From NCBI GenBank assembly GCA_049516835.1, contig JBEKSR010000013.1:27600-91599 (forward strand): a stretch of 64,000 nucleotides of DNA, given 5' to 3'. This document shows positions 7,702-15,362 of the stretch, one piece after another. The position numbers and the translations under genes are program-made. Source of the stretch: Fen-178 sp049516835 (GTDB lineage: Bacteria; Acidobacteriota; Terriglobia; Bryobacterales; Bryobacteraceae). Each line of letters begins with the position of its first letter. Within the stretch, counting starts at the first letter, position 1. The notes below the pieces were generated by a model that saw nothing but the letters and a program-made list of their open reading frames with translations, did no database searches and had not been told where the DNA came from.

Positions 7702-9405
7702 TCACCGGTACCGATACAGCTTCACCCTCTGGATGCGGCCATTGCGGCTCGGGCCGCCGCCGATCCGCAAGAATTTCCCCTGGCCGTTCTCGTCCCCGTT
7801 CAGCCTGCGTCCCGGAACCCAGCGGCCGTCCACGTACGTGCCTTCGTCGATGGAGAGGATGCCGGCCGTCGGCGCCCCCGGCGTGTTCGGAGAAAATGTG
7901 ACGCTCACCGGTCCGCTGCCCGCCACCAGGTACTCATCCGGCCCCAGGGCGATGAAGAGAGCGCCGCTACGTTCCGGGGACACTGGCGCGGGCGGAGGCG
8001 CGGGGGCCGGCGCCGGCGGTCTCCTGTTCCGCGGGTAGCTCACTTCCAGGACGTAGTCGCCCAGCGCGATCTTCTGCGGCGCCTCGCCCTCCACTACCAC
8101 CACGCCGGCCATCTTGCCTTTGCCCTGGTTCTCCAGAATCACCGGGGCGAGTTGCGTGAGCGTGGCATAGCTCCGCGCTATCGGCAGGTCCGCCGGCTCC
8201 GTGGCCGTAGGCGAGGGCGGCGCGAGGCCCAGCTCATCGATCGCAAACGGCGTGAAACCCATGGCGTCGTGCTGCCCCACGGCGTAGAAGACGTGGTAGG
8301 CGCCCGTGGCGCCATCCGTCTCGGGGATGAACAGCGGGTCGTCCGGAGCGTAGGATTCCCGGTACCAGTTGACCCAGACGGGGAGATTCGGAGAGTAAAG
8401 GTCCGGCGAGCGGATGTCGATCGCCGGCGCGCCCACTTTCCAGATGTTTCCCACTTGCGGCTCGGGGCCGCCGCTGGGGTACGTCCCGGGCCCACGGTCC
8501 GGCGCCGGCATCGAGCACCAGGTGTTCACGTACATGGGCAGCGGGTATTCGGCCTTGCCCGCCGCCGCCACCCGGCCCACGTAGCTCGCATAGTTCCACG
8601 CCATGAAGATCTCATCCGTGTATGCGGCTTTGCCGAAAACCTGTTCCCAGGTCCCGGATGTCTTGGAACCGGCCGCCTCCCACGCCTTGCGAAGCTGCGG
8701 ATGCAGTTGGTCCTTGTGGCTGCCGATATAATCCAGCAGCTCTTTTGGCACGGGTCCCTCGAAAGCCTTGTTGGCCACCTCGCACCTGTCCCGCGAGTCG
8801 CCCAGGACGCCCACTTCGTTCTCCACCTGGATCATGACGACGGTGTGATAGGTGTCCACTTCCTTGATGTGCCGCATGAGGGCGGCAAAAGCGCGCGCGT
8901 CCGCATCGCGGTTCGCCGCGCTCAATGTGGAGAGGGTTTCGATGCCTTTGCCCTCCTTGTCCTGGACCCGTGGGAACCGCGCCTGATTGGTCTTCACCCA
9001 GGCCGGAATGTAGCTGGACACCCCGTTCTTCCAGCTTCCGAACCATAGAAAAACGAGCCGCAGATTGTAGGTGTGTGCGTCCCGGATCTGGCTGTCCACC
9101 AGCGAGAAGTCGAATTTGCCTTCTTGCGGTTCGATCAGCTCCCAATGGACGGCGCTCAGGACGGTGTTGAGGTGCATGGCCACCAGCCGGGGCCAGATCG
9201 GCTTCAGAAACTCGGAACTGGAGGAACTGGAGTTGCGCAGTTCTCCCGCCAACATCAGAAACGGCTTGCCGTCGACCATCAACTGGGTGGCGGTGCCCTG
9301 CTTCTGAAGATGGGGAATGGCCGGGGAGGTGCCGCTGGTGCTTTGAGCGCCCGCTGACAGCGCAGCGAGCAAGAGTATGCCTATCGAGCCATGGAAGGAT
9401 CGCAT
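7702..9405 (-). CDS. Secreted GH35-like beta-galactosidase with DUF5597-type C-terminus
   Basis: A 567-residue protein with signal peptide MRSFHGSIGILLLAALSAGAQ. The clan-A barrel shows NTVLSAVHWELIEPQEGKFDF, then the acid/base region VVMIQVENEVG (Glu of N-E) and a candidate nucleophile in LFIPETDGATG. The C-terminal beta domain (about residues 420-567) resembles DUF5597. It should remove terminal beta-galactose from oligosaccharides outside the cytoplasm. ATG 9405 was chosen because the longer frame to 9474 crosses an inverted repeat. The gene stands alone, convergent with the PIN pair. Confidence 0.85.
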   Translation of the reverse strand: MRSFHGSIGILLLAALSAGAQSTSGTSPAIPHLQKQGTATQLMVDGKPFLMLAGELRNSSSSSSEFLKPIWPRLVAMHLNTVLSAVHWELIEPQEGKFDFSLVDSQIRDAHTYNLRLVFLWFGSWKNGVSSYIPAWVKTNQARFPRVQDKEGKGIETLSTLSAANRDADARAFAALMRHIKEVDTYHTVVMIQVENEVGVLGDSRDRCEVANKAFEGPVPKELLDYIGSHKDQLHPQLRKAWEAAGSKTSGTWEQVFGKAAYTDEIFMAWNYASYVGRVAAAGKAEYPLPMYVNTWCSMPAPDRGPGTYPSGGPEPQVGNIWKVGAPAIDIRSPDLYSPNLPVWVNWYRESYAPDDPLFIPETDGATGAYHVFYAVGQHDAMGFTPFAIDELGLAPPSPTATEPADLPIARSYATLTQLAPVILENQGKGKMAGVVVVEGEAPQKIALGDYVLEVSYPRNRRPPAPAPAPPPAPVSPERSGALFIALGPDEYLVAGSGPVSVTFSPNTPGAPTAGILSIDEGTYVDGRWVPGRRLNGDENGQGKFLRIGGGPSRNGRIQRVKLYRYR

Positions 9406-9451
9406 GTGAATACTAGTCGCCTCCCAAACAGTATATCCCCCGCCGCAATTA

Positions 9452-9540
9452 GGGGCCAGACACCCGCGTCCCAACGCGCGGAGGTGCGGGGTGCCCTTTG
9501 GGCCCGGCCCTGCGCCGCGCGGACGCGGGTGTCTGGCCCC
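9452..9540. repeat. CAGACACCCGCG inverted repeat family, copy 1
   Basis: Perfect 20-bp arms, GGGGCCAGACACCCGCGTCC at 9452-9471 and its exact reverse complement at 9521-9540, flank a 49-bp GC-rich loop. A second copy lies at 37300-37380. Because it is open in several frames it wrongly lengthens the genes on both sides. Confidence 0.9.
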
Positions 9541-9640
9541 GAATTTGCGCCCCGCCGCCCGCCCCGATTTGTGCGAGAATGGAAAAATAATTGAGTTTGT
9601 GCAGGACCACCCCCGGGGTAGGCGGTCGGAAAGGCGTGTT

Positions 9641-9967
9641 GTGAGCGACGAAACCGAGACGCCGTTTGACAGTATCGAGGGTTCTCACGAGTATGTGGCT
9701 ATGCTCGCCGAAGCCCTGAACGAAGCCCGGCGCGACGTGGAGGCCGAAATTGCGGCCGCGGAGCGCGAAGGCGCCAGCCGCCGCAAGGAGGCGCTGCTCC
9801 TGGTGTCCTATAATCTGGCCAAGCTGAATCTCCACATCACATCGAGCCGCAGGATCTTGAACGATCTGCGTTCGCTCCGTCGATTGCTGCTGGCGGAACG
9901 CGGTCTGCCCGCTGAAGACCGGAAGGTCGAAAACGAAAAGGGGATCGCCGCCGCCGAAGGCGCGTAG
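9641..9967 (+). CDS. Small hypothetical helical protein
   Basis: A 108-residue protein, mostly alpha-helical by composition: a long charged stretch (EALNEARRDVEAEIAAAERE) that could form a coiled coil, then SYNLAKLNLHITSSRRILND and a second Arg/Leu-rich helix. No signal peptide or membrane segment. GTG 9641 with GGAAAGG upstream is the best start; the frame upstream only translates the inverted repeat. No family recognised. Confidence 0.6.
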   Translation: MSDETETPFDSIEGSHEYVAMLAEALNEARRDVEAEIAAAEREGASRRKEALLLVSYNLAKLNLHITSSRRILNDLRSLRRLLLAERGLPAEDRKVENEKGIAAAEGA

Positions 9968-10060
9968 GGGCCGGGCATGCGATACGCGTGCGACGTGCCC
10001 GGTCCCTGCCGATCCCGCTCTGGCAAAAGCCGGGCTCGCTCTGCCGGCGCAGCCGTGAAA

Positions 10061-10096
10061 GCGCAGAATCTGCCATCGCGAATGCAAAGTCCGCAC
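10061..10096 (+). promoter_or_regulatory. Candidate enhancer (upstream activating) site A
   Basis: A 36-bp imperfect dyad, arms GCGCAGAATCTG and CAAAGTCCGCAC around a 12-bp centre. From 10063 on, 34 bases match the site at 12381-12414 at 30 positions. Its centre lies about 86 bp upstream of the expected start of the sigma-54-type promoter at 10138, the usual distance for an enhancer-binding protein. Confidence 0.6.
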
Positions 10097-10137
10097 GTTC
10101 CGCCATTCCACTGGTGACGATTCGCCGGCGCTTGGAA

Positions 10138-10154
10138 TCGGCCATCCGATTGCA
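10138..10154 (+). promoter_or_regulatory. Sigma-54-type promoter before the alpha/beta hydrolase gene
   Basis: TCGGCCATCCGATTGCA has the invariant GG (10140-10141) and GC (10152-10153) spaced 12 bases apart, with a perfect TTGCA at -12. It would give a leader of about 185 nt before ATG 10349. The rest of 9968-10348 shows no gene. Confidence 0.65.
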
Positions 10155-10348
10155 TGCTTGTCGAGATTGCGGTGCTTTCGGCCATCCCGAAGAGACATGT
10201 CCGATCCATCCGCTTGCAGCCGGCCCGGCTCGCCATGCCGCTTTCTGGGAGTTCATCTCCGGCTGAGGCGGGCGGGGCAACTGAGCGGGATCGTTAGCCG
10301 CACATGAGAGGCCGACGACCCCCGCCGATAAGACAGGAGGCAAACAAA

Positions 10349-11173
10349 ATGAGCGCGATTAAGACGAAAGACGGAACCCGGATCTATTACAAGGACTGGG
10401 GCACAGGACAGCCTGTCGTGTTCAGCCACGGCTGGCCCCTCAGTGCGGATAGCTGGGAAGCTCAGATGATGTTCCTGGCCTCCAACGGCTATCGCTCGAT
10501 TGCTCATGACCGTCGCGGCCATGGCCGGTCGAGCCAGCCCTGGAATGGCAACGAGATGGACACCTATGCCGACGACCTCTCGGAGCTCATCCAAACGCTC
10601 GATCTGAAAAGCGCCGTCCTGATCGGCTTCTCCGCGGGCGGCGGCGAGGTTGCCCGCTACATCGGCCGCCACGGCACGAAACGCCTGGCCAAGGCCGCAC
10701 TGATATCCGCCGTCCCGCCGCTGATGCTGAAAACGGCGGCCAATCCCGCCGGCTTGCCGATTGAGGTGTTCGACGGGATCCGCCGCGGCTCCCTCGCCGA
10801 CCGCTCGCAGCTCTACAAGGATCTCGCCAGCGGCCCGTTTTTCGGGGCCAACAGGTCCGGCGCCAAGGTCTCGCAGGGCATGATGGACTCGTTCTGGCTC
10901 CAGGGGATGCAGGCCGGTCACAAGAACACCTTCGACTGCATCAAGGCGTTCTCCGAAACGGATTTCACCGAAGACCTCAAGAAGTTCGACGTGCCGACGC
11001 TGGTCCTTCACGGCGACGACGACCAGATCGTGCCGATCGGCGCCGCGGCTCTCCGCTCATCGAAGTTGATCAAGCACGCGACCCTAAAAATCTATGCGGG
11101 CGCACCCCACGGCCTCGCGTACACGCACAAAGACCAGCTCAACGCCGATCTGCTGGCATTCCTTAAGACCTGA
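10349..11173 (+). CDS. Alpha/beta hydrolase of the cofactor-free haloperoxidase type
   Basis: A 274-residue enzyme with the whole catalytic set: oxyanion-hole HGWP (residues 27-30), nucleophile Ser95 in GFSAGG, Asp in LHGDDDQIVP and His in GAPHGLAYTH. The N-terminus (TKDGTRIYYKDWGTGQPVVF) and overall length match the non-haem chloroperoxidase/perhydrolase group, which are esterases that can also make peracids. A strong AGGAGG precedes ATG 10349. It is the first gene after a sigma-54-type promoter and is followed by ferritin-like and superoxide dismutase genes, so a peroxide-stress role is likely. Native substrate unknown. Confidence 0.9.
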   Translation: MSAIKTKDGTRIYYKDWGTGQPVVFSHGWPLSADSWEAQMMFLASNGYRSIAHDRRGHGRSSQPWNGNEMDTYADDLSELIQTLDLKSAVLIGFSAGGGEVARYIGRHGTKRLAKAALISAVPPLMLKTAANPAGLPIEVFDGIRRGSLADRSQLYKDLASGPFFGANRSGAKVSQGMMDSFWLQGMQAGHKNTFDCIKAFSETDFTEDLKKFDVPTLVLHGDDDQIVPIGAAALRSSKLIKHATLKIYAGAPHGLAYTHKDQLNADLLAFLKT

Positions 11174-11332
11174 GGCCGCTTGGCCGGCGCCGGCTGGCTG
11201 GTGGCGCCGCGAGTGAGGACCGTGCCGGCCGGCGGTCCAACAAGCCCTTGCAATCGGCCGGCCGCAAGCGGCGCGCCGCTGAAGGGTAGTGTTGGGCGGA
11301 AGCCCGAAAAGAAGTACGAAAGGAGAATGAAC

Positions 11333-11635
11333 ATGCCAGCGTTCGGAACGCCCTTTTCAGGGTTATCAAACGACAGGAAACTCACGGATAAGGAGCTCGT
11401 CAGAGCAATTCGCTTCATGGTGGCCGCAGAATACGAAGCTACTCAGTTGTACATGCAGCTTGCCGAATCAACCGACAACCAGCTCGCCGTGGAAGTGCTC
11501 AAGGACATAGCGGACGAGGAACGTGTACATGCTGGAGAGTTTCTGAGATTGCTCCGCGAGCTTGCGCCCGATGAGGAAAAGTTTTATGCCCAAGGGGCAA
11601 AAGAAGTAGAAGAAGAAATCGGGAAAACGAAGTAA
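11333..11635 (+). CDS. Short ferritin-like protein (half-ferritin)
   Basis: A 100-residue protein with two predicted helices carrying iron-binding residues: FMVAAEYEATQLYMQLAES and IADEERVHAGEFLRLL. A single E...DEExxH pair makes half of a normal four-helix ferritin, as in encapsulated ferritins and some rubrerythrin-like proteins, which assemble a full site from two subunits. ATG 11333 is the start that leaves 7 bases after AGGAG; ATG 11327 is too close. It sits between hydrolase and superoxide dismutase genes, fitting iron or peroxide handling. No encapsulin shell gene is in the window. Confidence 0.75.
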   Translation: MPAFGTPFSGLSNDRKLTDKELVRAIRFMVAAEYEATQLYMQLAESTDNQLAVEVLKDIADEERVHAGEFLRLLRELAPDEEKFYAQGAKEVEEEIGKTK

Positions 11636-11697
11636 AGGGGTCAGCCCATCGCGCCACATGCGCGCAGTAACAGAACACAACAGGAAGGAGAAAGAAC

Positions 11698-12348
11698 ATG
11701 AATCCGGATGTCGAGAAGTCTGCAACCGATCCGGCTGCGTCCGGCGGATCACCCGCGTTCACGCTGCCGGCGCTGCCCTACGCCCAGGACGCTCTGGAGC
11801 CCTACGTATCGGCTCGGACGATGGGCTTCCACTACTCCAAGCATCATCAGGCCTACGTGGACAACCTGAACAAGCTGGTCGTCGGCACGCCGTGGGCGGC
11901 AGGACGGCCGTTGAAGAGGGTTGTCGTGGAGAGCGCAGGCATGGCGGACCAGGCAGCCGTCTTCAACAACGCGGCGCAGGCATGGAACCATGCCTTCTTC
12001 TGGAGGAGCATGAAGCCGGGCGGCGGAGGCTTGCCGGCCGGCCGGCTGATGGACCTGATTGGGAAGTCCTTCGGCGGCTTCGATGAGTTCAAGAATGCTT
12101 TCCTGGCCGCGGCGGTCGCGCAGTTCGGCAGCGGGTGGGTCTGGCTTGTACAGGAGCACGACGCGTTGAAGATTGTCAAGACGTCCAACGCGGACACGCC
12201 GATGGCGCATGGCCAAGCCGCGCTCGTGACGTGCGACGTCTGGGAGCACGCCTACTATCTCGACTACCAGAACCGCCGCAAAGACTTCGTGCAGGCCTTC
12301 CTGGACCATCTGGTGAACTGGGAATTCGCGGCGTCGCACCTGAAGTGA
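11698..12348 (+). CDS. sodB: Fe/Mn superoxide dismutase
   Basis: A 216-residue enzyme that converts superoxide to peroxide and oxygen. All four metal ligands are visible: His in GFHYSKHHQAYVDNLN, His in WNHAFFW, and Asp and His in DVWEHAYYLDY. The family-typical ends LPALPYAQDALEPYVSARTM and LVNWEFAASHL are present. Fe versus Mn cannot be told safely from sequence. A strong AAGGAG lies before ATG. No signal peptide, so cytoplasmic. Its first ~20 residues are longer than usual and Ser/Ala-rich. Confidence 0.96.
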   Translation: MNPDVEKSATDPAASGGSPAFTLPALPYAQDALEPYVSARTMGFHYSKHHQAYVDNLNKLVVGTPWAAGRPLKRVVVESAGMADQAAVFNNAAQAWNHAFFWRSMKPGGGGLPAGRLMDLIGKSFGGFDEFKNAFLAAAVAQFGSGWVWLVQEHDALKIVKTSNADTPMAHGQAALVTCDVWEHAYYLDYQNRRKDFVQAFLDHLVNWEFAASHLK

Positions 12349-12378
12349 CGTGCCTGGCTGATACGGCCGTGAAGGTGC

Positions 12379-12414
12379 GTGCAGAATCTGTCATGGCGAG
12401 TGCAAATTCCGCAC
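12379..12414 (+). promoter_or_regulatory. Candidate enhancer (upstream activating) site B
   Basis: A 36-bp dyad with arms GTGCAGAATCTG and CAAATTCCGCAC (10 of 12 pairs match) around a 12-bp centre. It is the close relative of the site at 10061-10096, with four differences over 34 bases. Its centre is about 110 bp before the predicted transcription start of the promoter at 12480. Confidence 0.65.
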
Positions 12415-12479
12415 TGGGAGGCCGGTCGTCAAAGCGGTGTCAAACGACTCTGGCGCTGACGTATCCGCTCCGGAAGAGA

Positions 12480-12496
12480 TTGGCCCGCCTCGTGCA
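12480..12496 (+). promoter_or_regulatory. Sigma-54-type promoter before the His-rich gene pair
   Basis: TTGGCCCGCCTCGTGCA matches the consensus at TTGGC, CG and TGCA, with GG at 12482-12483 and GC at 12494-12495 exactly 12 apart. The expected start is near 12507, 32 bases before ATG 12539, with AGGAGG in between. It probably drives the overlapping genes from 12539 to 15295. Confidence 0.75.
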
Positions 12497-12538
12497 CATA
12501 AGAGGTGAATTGTCTACGCTTCCACAGGAGGAAACGCG

Positions 12539-12736
12539 ATGCACGAGGAACACCGGAAAGCCGCCGAACTGCACGAACTGGCGGCACAGGCCCATCGTAC
12601 TGCTGCCGAACATAACGAAAAAGGGGACGGCGTAGCCGGAAGCTGGCATGCGGAACGAGCGCTGGAGTACTCGGATCACGCTTACAAGCTGGCCAGGGAA
12701 GCCCACACCAAGTCGGGAAAGATAGGGACTTTCTAA
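12539..12736 (+). CDS. Small His/Ala-rich helical protein, paralogue 1
   Basis: A 65-residue soluble protein made of two amphipathic helices, rich in His, Ala and Glu (HRKAAELHELAAQAHRTAAE). The same pattern is repeated in the next gene, so the two arose by duplication. His spacing could bind metal, but no standard motif is present. First gene of the sigma-54-type transcription unit, with a strong AGGAGG; its stop overlaps the next ATG (TAATG). Confidence 0.75.
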   Translation: MHEEHRKAAELHELAAQAHRTAAEHNEKGDGVAGSWHAERALEYSDHAYKLAREAHTKSGKIGTF

Positions 12737-13128
12737 TGTCTACTCGCTATAACCACGGATCGCACTACGAAAATCATCAACGCGCCGCCGAGCTGCACGA
12801 TAGTGCCGCCCACGCTCATCGCAGCGCCGCGGAAGCCCATGAGAAGCAAGATCACCAGACCGGGCAAGAGCGCTCCAGGCAAGCTCTCGAGTACTCCCAA
12901 AAAGCTCACCAGCATTCCGAGCAGGCGCACCGGGCCGCTGTGAATGAACACGGCATCGCCATCTTTGGGCACGAGGACATCGCCGCGCTGGCTTATGCGC
13001 TGTGGCAAGCCAGAGGCTGTCCGGAGGGATCTCCGGAAGAAGACTGGTTCCAGGCCGCGCAAGAATTGCGGGCGCGCGGAGAAAGTCTCCCGAAGGAATT
13101 GCACGCCCGAGAGGATCGGAATCCATGA
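12736..13128 (+). CDS. His/Ala-rich protein with DUF2934-like C-terminus, paralogue 2
   Basis: A 130-residue protein. Residues 1-75 repeat the theme of the preceding gene (HYENHQRAAELHDSAAHAHR, then ALEYSQKAHQHSEQAH). Residues ~83-115 (IAALAYALWQARGCPEGSPE) match the DUF2934 pattern, a short helical module that often sits in stress-associated soil-bacterium proteins. The stop overlaps the ATG of the DUF3300 gene. Function unknown; metal or envelope stress binding is a guess from the His content and neighbours. Confidence 0.75.
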   Translation: MSTRYNHGSHYENHQRAAELHDSAAHAHRSAAEAHEKQDHQTGQERSRQALEYSQKAHQHSEQAHRAAVNEHGIAIFGHEDIAALAYALWQARGCPEGSPEEDWFQAAQELRARGESLPKELHAREDRNP

Positions 13129-14333
13129 AACGCTCCAATTTGTCGTTCTTCCCCATGCAGGCCGTTTTCTGTGCCGCGCTGCTACTGGTCCCGACGGGCC
13201 AGCTACTGCTTGCCCAACAGCCTCCGGAACTTCCCCCTCCCAACCAGGCGCTGACGCCCGATCAACTCGACGATTTGGTGGCGCCCGTGGCACTCTACCC
13301 GGATCCGCTGGTAAGCCAGATCCTGGTGGCGTCCACCTATCCGCTCGAACTCGTTCAAGCCTTACAGTGGCTCCAGCGAAACCCGGGCATCACGGGCGCC
13401 GCTCTGACCCAAGCGGCGGAGCAGCAAAACTGGGACCCGAGCATACAGGCCTTAGTGGTTTTTCCGGACCTCGTCAAACGGTTGAACCAGGACATCACGT
13501 GGACCACAAATCTTGGGAACGCGTTTCTGAATCAGCAGGCCGACGTGATGGACGCCGTGCAGCGAATGCGGCTCAAGGCGCAGCAGGCCGGAAAACTGTC
13601 CTCGACGCCTCAGCAAACCGTGACCACCACCAACGACAACGGGCAACCCGCCATTGTGATCCAGCCCGCTAATCCGCAAGTGATCTACCTGCCCAATTAC
13701 GATCCTGCCTACTTCTGGGGCCCGCCGCTTTACTATCCATACGCAAGTTGGTATTACCCTCCGTACGGAGGGGGCGCTTACTGGGGATTTGGTGTGGGCA
13801 TCCCTATGGGATTCTATTTTGGCGGCGGCTGGGGCGGGTGGGGCGGCTGGGGTTGGGGTTTCGGCTGGGGCAGCCACAATATTATGATCAACAACAACTT
13901 CATTCACCGGTACAATTTCAACTCCCGCGGTATCGGCAGCCTGAATGGAACCAGCGCATGGTCCCACGATGCCTCGCATCGCCAGGGTGTGCCGTATTCG
14001 AATTCCGCTGTCTCCAACCGTTACGGAGGCAACGTGCGCCAAAATCTGCAATCGCGCGGAACTGCCTCACAGGCGCAGGTTCGAGGCGCCAGATCCCAAA
14101 CCGGAGCCGAGCGAATGGGCAATCGGCAGATTGCGCCGAGCGCGCCTGCGAAGAACCGTAGCGCTTTCGGCGGTGTTCGGGAGGGCGGAGCGGCGCGGAT
14201 GCAGAGCGACCACGGGTATTCGAGCCTCGGGCCCGCCCGCAGCGGCGGAAGCGCCCCGCGTGGGGGCGGAGCGCCGAGCCGGGGTGGTGGCGGCGGGGGT
14301 GGCGGCGGAAACCGCGGTGGCGGACGTCGATAG
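13125..14333 (+). CDS. Exported DUF3300 protein with Gly-rich tail
   Basis: A 402-residue protein. An N-terminal signal (FFPMQAVFCAALLLVPTGQLLLAQ) is followed by the DUF3300 core, LDDLVAPVALYPDPLVSQIL to IVIQPANPQVIYLPNYDP. A Tyr/Gly/Trp-rich segment near residues 200-245 then leads to a disordered Arg/Ser/Gly C-terminus ending in a glycine run. DUF3300 proteins are periplasmic or surface proteins of unknown role that often neighbour DUF2950 genes, as here. It starts at ATG 13125 inside the upstream stop (ATGA). Confidence 0.88.
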   Translation: MKRSNLSFFPMQAVFCAALLLVPTGQLLLAQQPPELPPPNQALTPDQLDDLVAPVALYPDPLVSQILVASTYPLELVQALQWLQRNPGITGAALTQAAEQQNWDPSIQALVVFPDLVKRLNQDITWTTNLGNAFLNQQADVMDAVQRMRLKAQQAGKLSSTPQQTVTTTNDNGQPAIVIQPANPQVIYLPNYDPAYFWGPPLYYPYASWYYPPYGGGAYWGFGVGIPMGFYFGGGWGGWGGWGWGFGWGSHNIMINNNFIHRYNFNSRGIGSLNGTSAWSHDASHRQGVPYSNSAVSNRYGGNVRQNLQSRGTASQAQVRGARSQTGAERMGNRQIAPSAPAKNRSAFGGVREGGAARMQSDHGYSSLGPARSGGSAPRGGGAPSRGGGGGGGGGNRGGGRR

Positions 14334-14344
14334 GAGAAAGAACC

Positions 14345-15295
14345 ATGGCGAAAATCAATTCTATTGACTCGAAAAACAGCCTGACGCGGCTCGGTTGGCT
14401 CCTGGCCGCCGGCTTGGTGGTTGCGGCGCCTCTATTGCCAGCCGCCCCAAAGGACGCGCAGCGCACATTTGCGACGCCGCAAGAGGCCGTTCAGGCCACT
14501 ATTGATGCGGCGGAGCACAATGACACGGCGGCCCTCCTCCAGCTTTTCGGACCGGAGGGCAAGGACATAGTCGAATCCGGCGATCCCGCCGAAGATAAGG
14601 ATCTGCGCGCCGAGTTTGCGCGCTCGGCTCACGAAAAGCTCCGCATTGACGAAGACCGCTTGACGCCCGACAGGGTGACCTTTACGGTAGGGGAACAAGA
14701 GTGGCCCTTTCCGGTTCCCGTGATTCGCAGGGACGGAAAATGGCAACTGGATTCGGCCAGCGGGAGGCTCGAGATTCTCGCCCGCCGGATTGGCCGGAAC
14801 GAATTGAACGCCATGGAGGTTTGCCGGGGCTACGCAGAGGCGCAATTGGAATACGCCGCAGCGCCCCGCGACGGAGATCGTGTCCTGAAATATGCGCAGA
14901 AGATCGCCGCCACGCCGGGCAAGCAGGATGGGCTGTATGCGGATGGCGTTCCCGACAGTCTGGTTTCGCGAGCTTTCGCCGGGGCCGCGGCCGCGAATCC
15001 GGCCGGGGGCAAGAAGCCGGAACCATACCATGGATACTACTTCCGTGTGCTGAAATCGCAGGGGCCGGACGCTGCCGGAGGCGCCTTCGACTATGTGGTG
15101 AACGGTAAGATGATTGGCGGCTTCGCTCTGGTCGCCTGGCCCGCGGAGTATGGCGTGTCCGGAGTGCGGACTCTTCTCATCAATCACGAGGGAGTGGTCT
15201 ATGAGAAGGACCTGGGGGCCACGACGGACATCCAAGCCCGCCAGATGACGCGGTTCAATCCCGACAAATCCTGGCGGCCGGTGGTCCTCGAGTAG
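14345..15295 (+). CDS. Exported DUF2950 protein
   Basis: A 316-residue protein with a membrane-targeting N-terminus (LGWLLAAGLVVAAPLLPAA) and the DUF2950 features: FATPQEAVQATIDAAEHNDT, LLQLFGPEGKDIVESGDPAED, and the C-terminal FALVAWPAEYGVSGVRTLLI and TDIQARQMTRFNPDKSW. It follows the DUF3300 gene by 11 bp with its own AGGAG. These two families recur together; their joint role is unknown, probably periplasmic. Confidence 0.9.
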   Translation: MAKINSIDSKNSLTRLGWLLAAGLVVAAPLLPAAPKDAQRTFATPQEAVQATIDAAEHNDTAALLQLFGPEGKDIVESGDPAEDKDLRAEFARSAHEKLRIDEDRLTPDRVTFTVGEQEWPFPVPVIRRDGKWQLDSASGRLEILARRIGRNELNAMEVCRGYAEAQLEYAAAPRDGDRVLKYAQKIAATPGKQDGLYADGVPDSLVSRAFAGAAAANPAGGKKPEPYHGYYFRVLKSQGPDAAGGAFDYVVNGKMIGGFALVAWPAEYGVSGVRTLLINHEGVVYEKDLGATTDIQARQMTRFNPDKSWRPVVLE

Positions 15296-15362
15296 GCCTG
15301 CCTCGTGGGCGGCGGCATCCGATCCCGGGCCGCCGCCATGTTGGGCCGACCCGAAGGAGATT

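Noticed and set aside
11180..11332. Third sigma-54 promoter before the ferritin-like gene
   Set aside because: A TTGCA is present near 11240 but no GG lies 12 bases upstream of its GC.
11333..12348. Encapsulin nanocompartment locus
   Set aside because: A half-ferritin and Sod are present but no shell protein gene or cargo tag was found.
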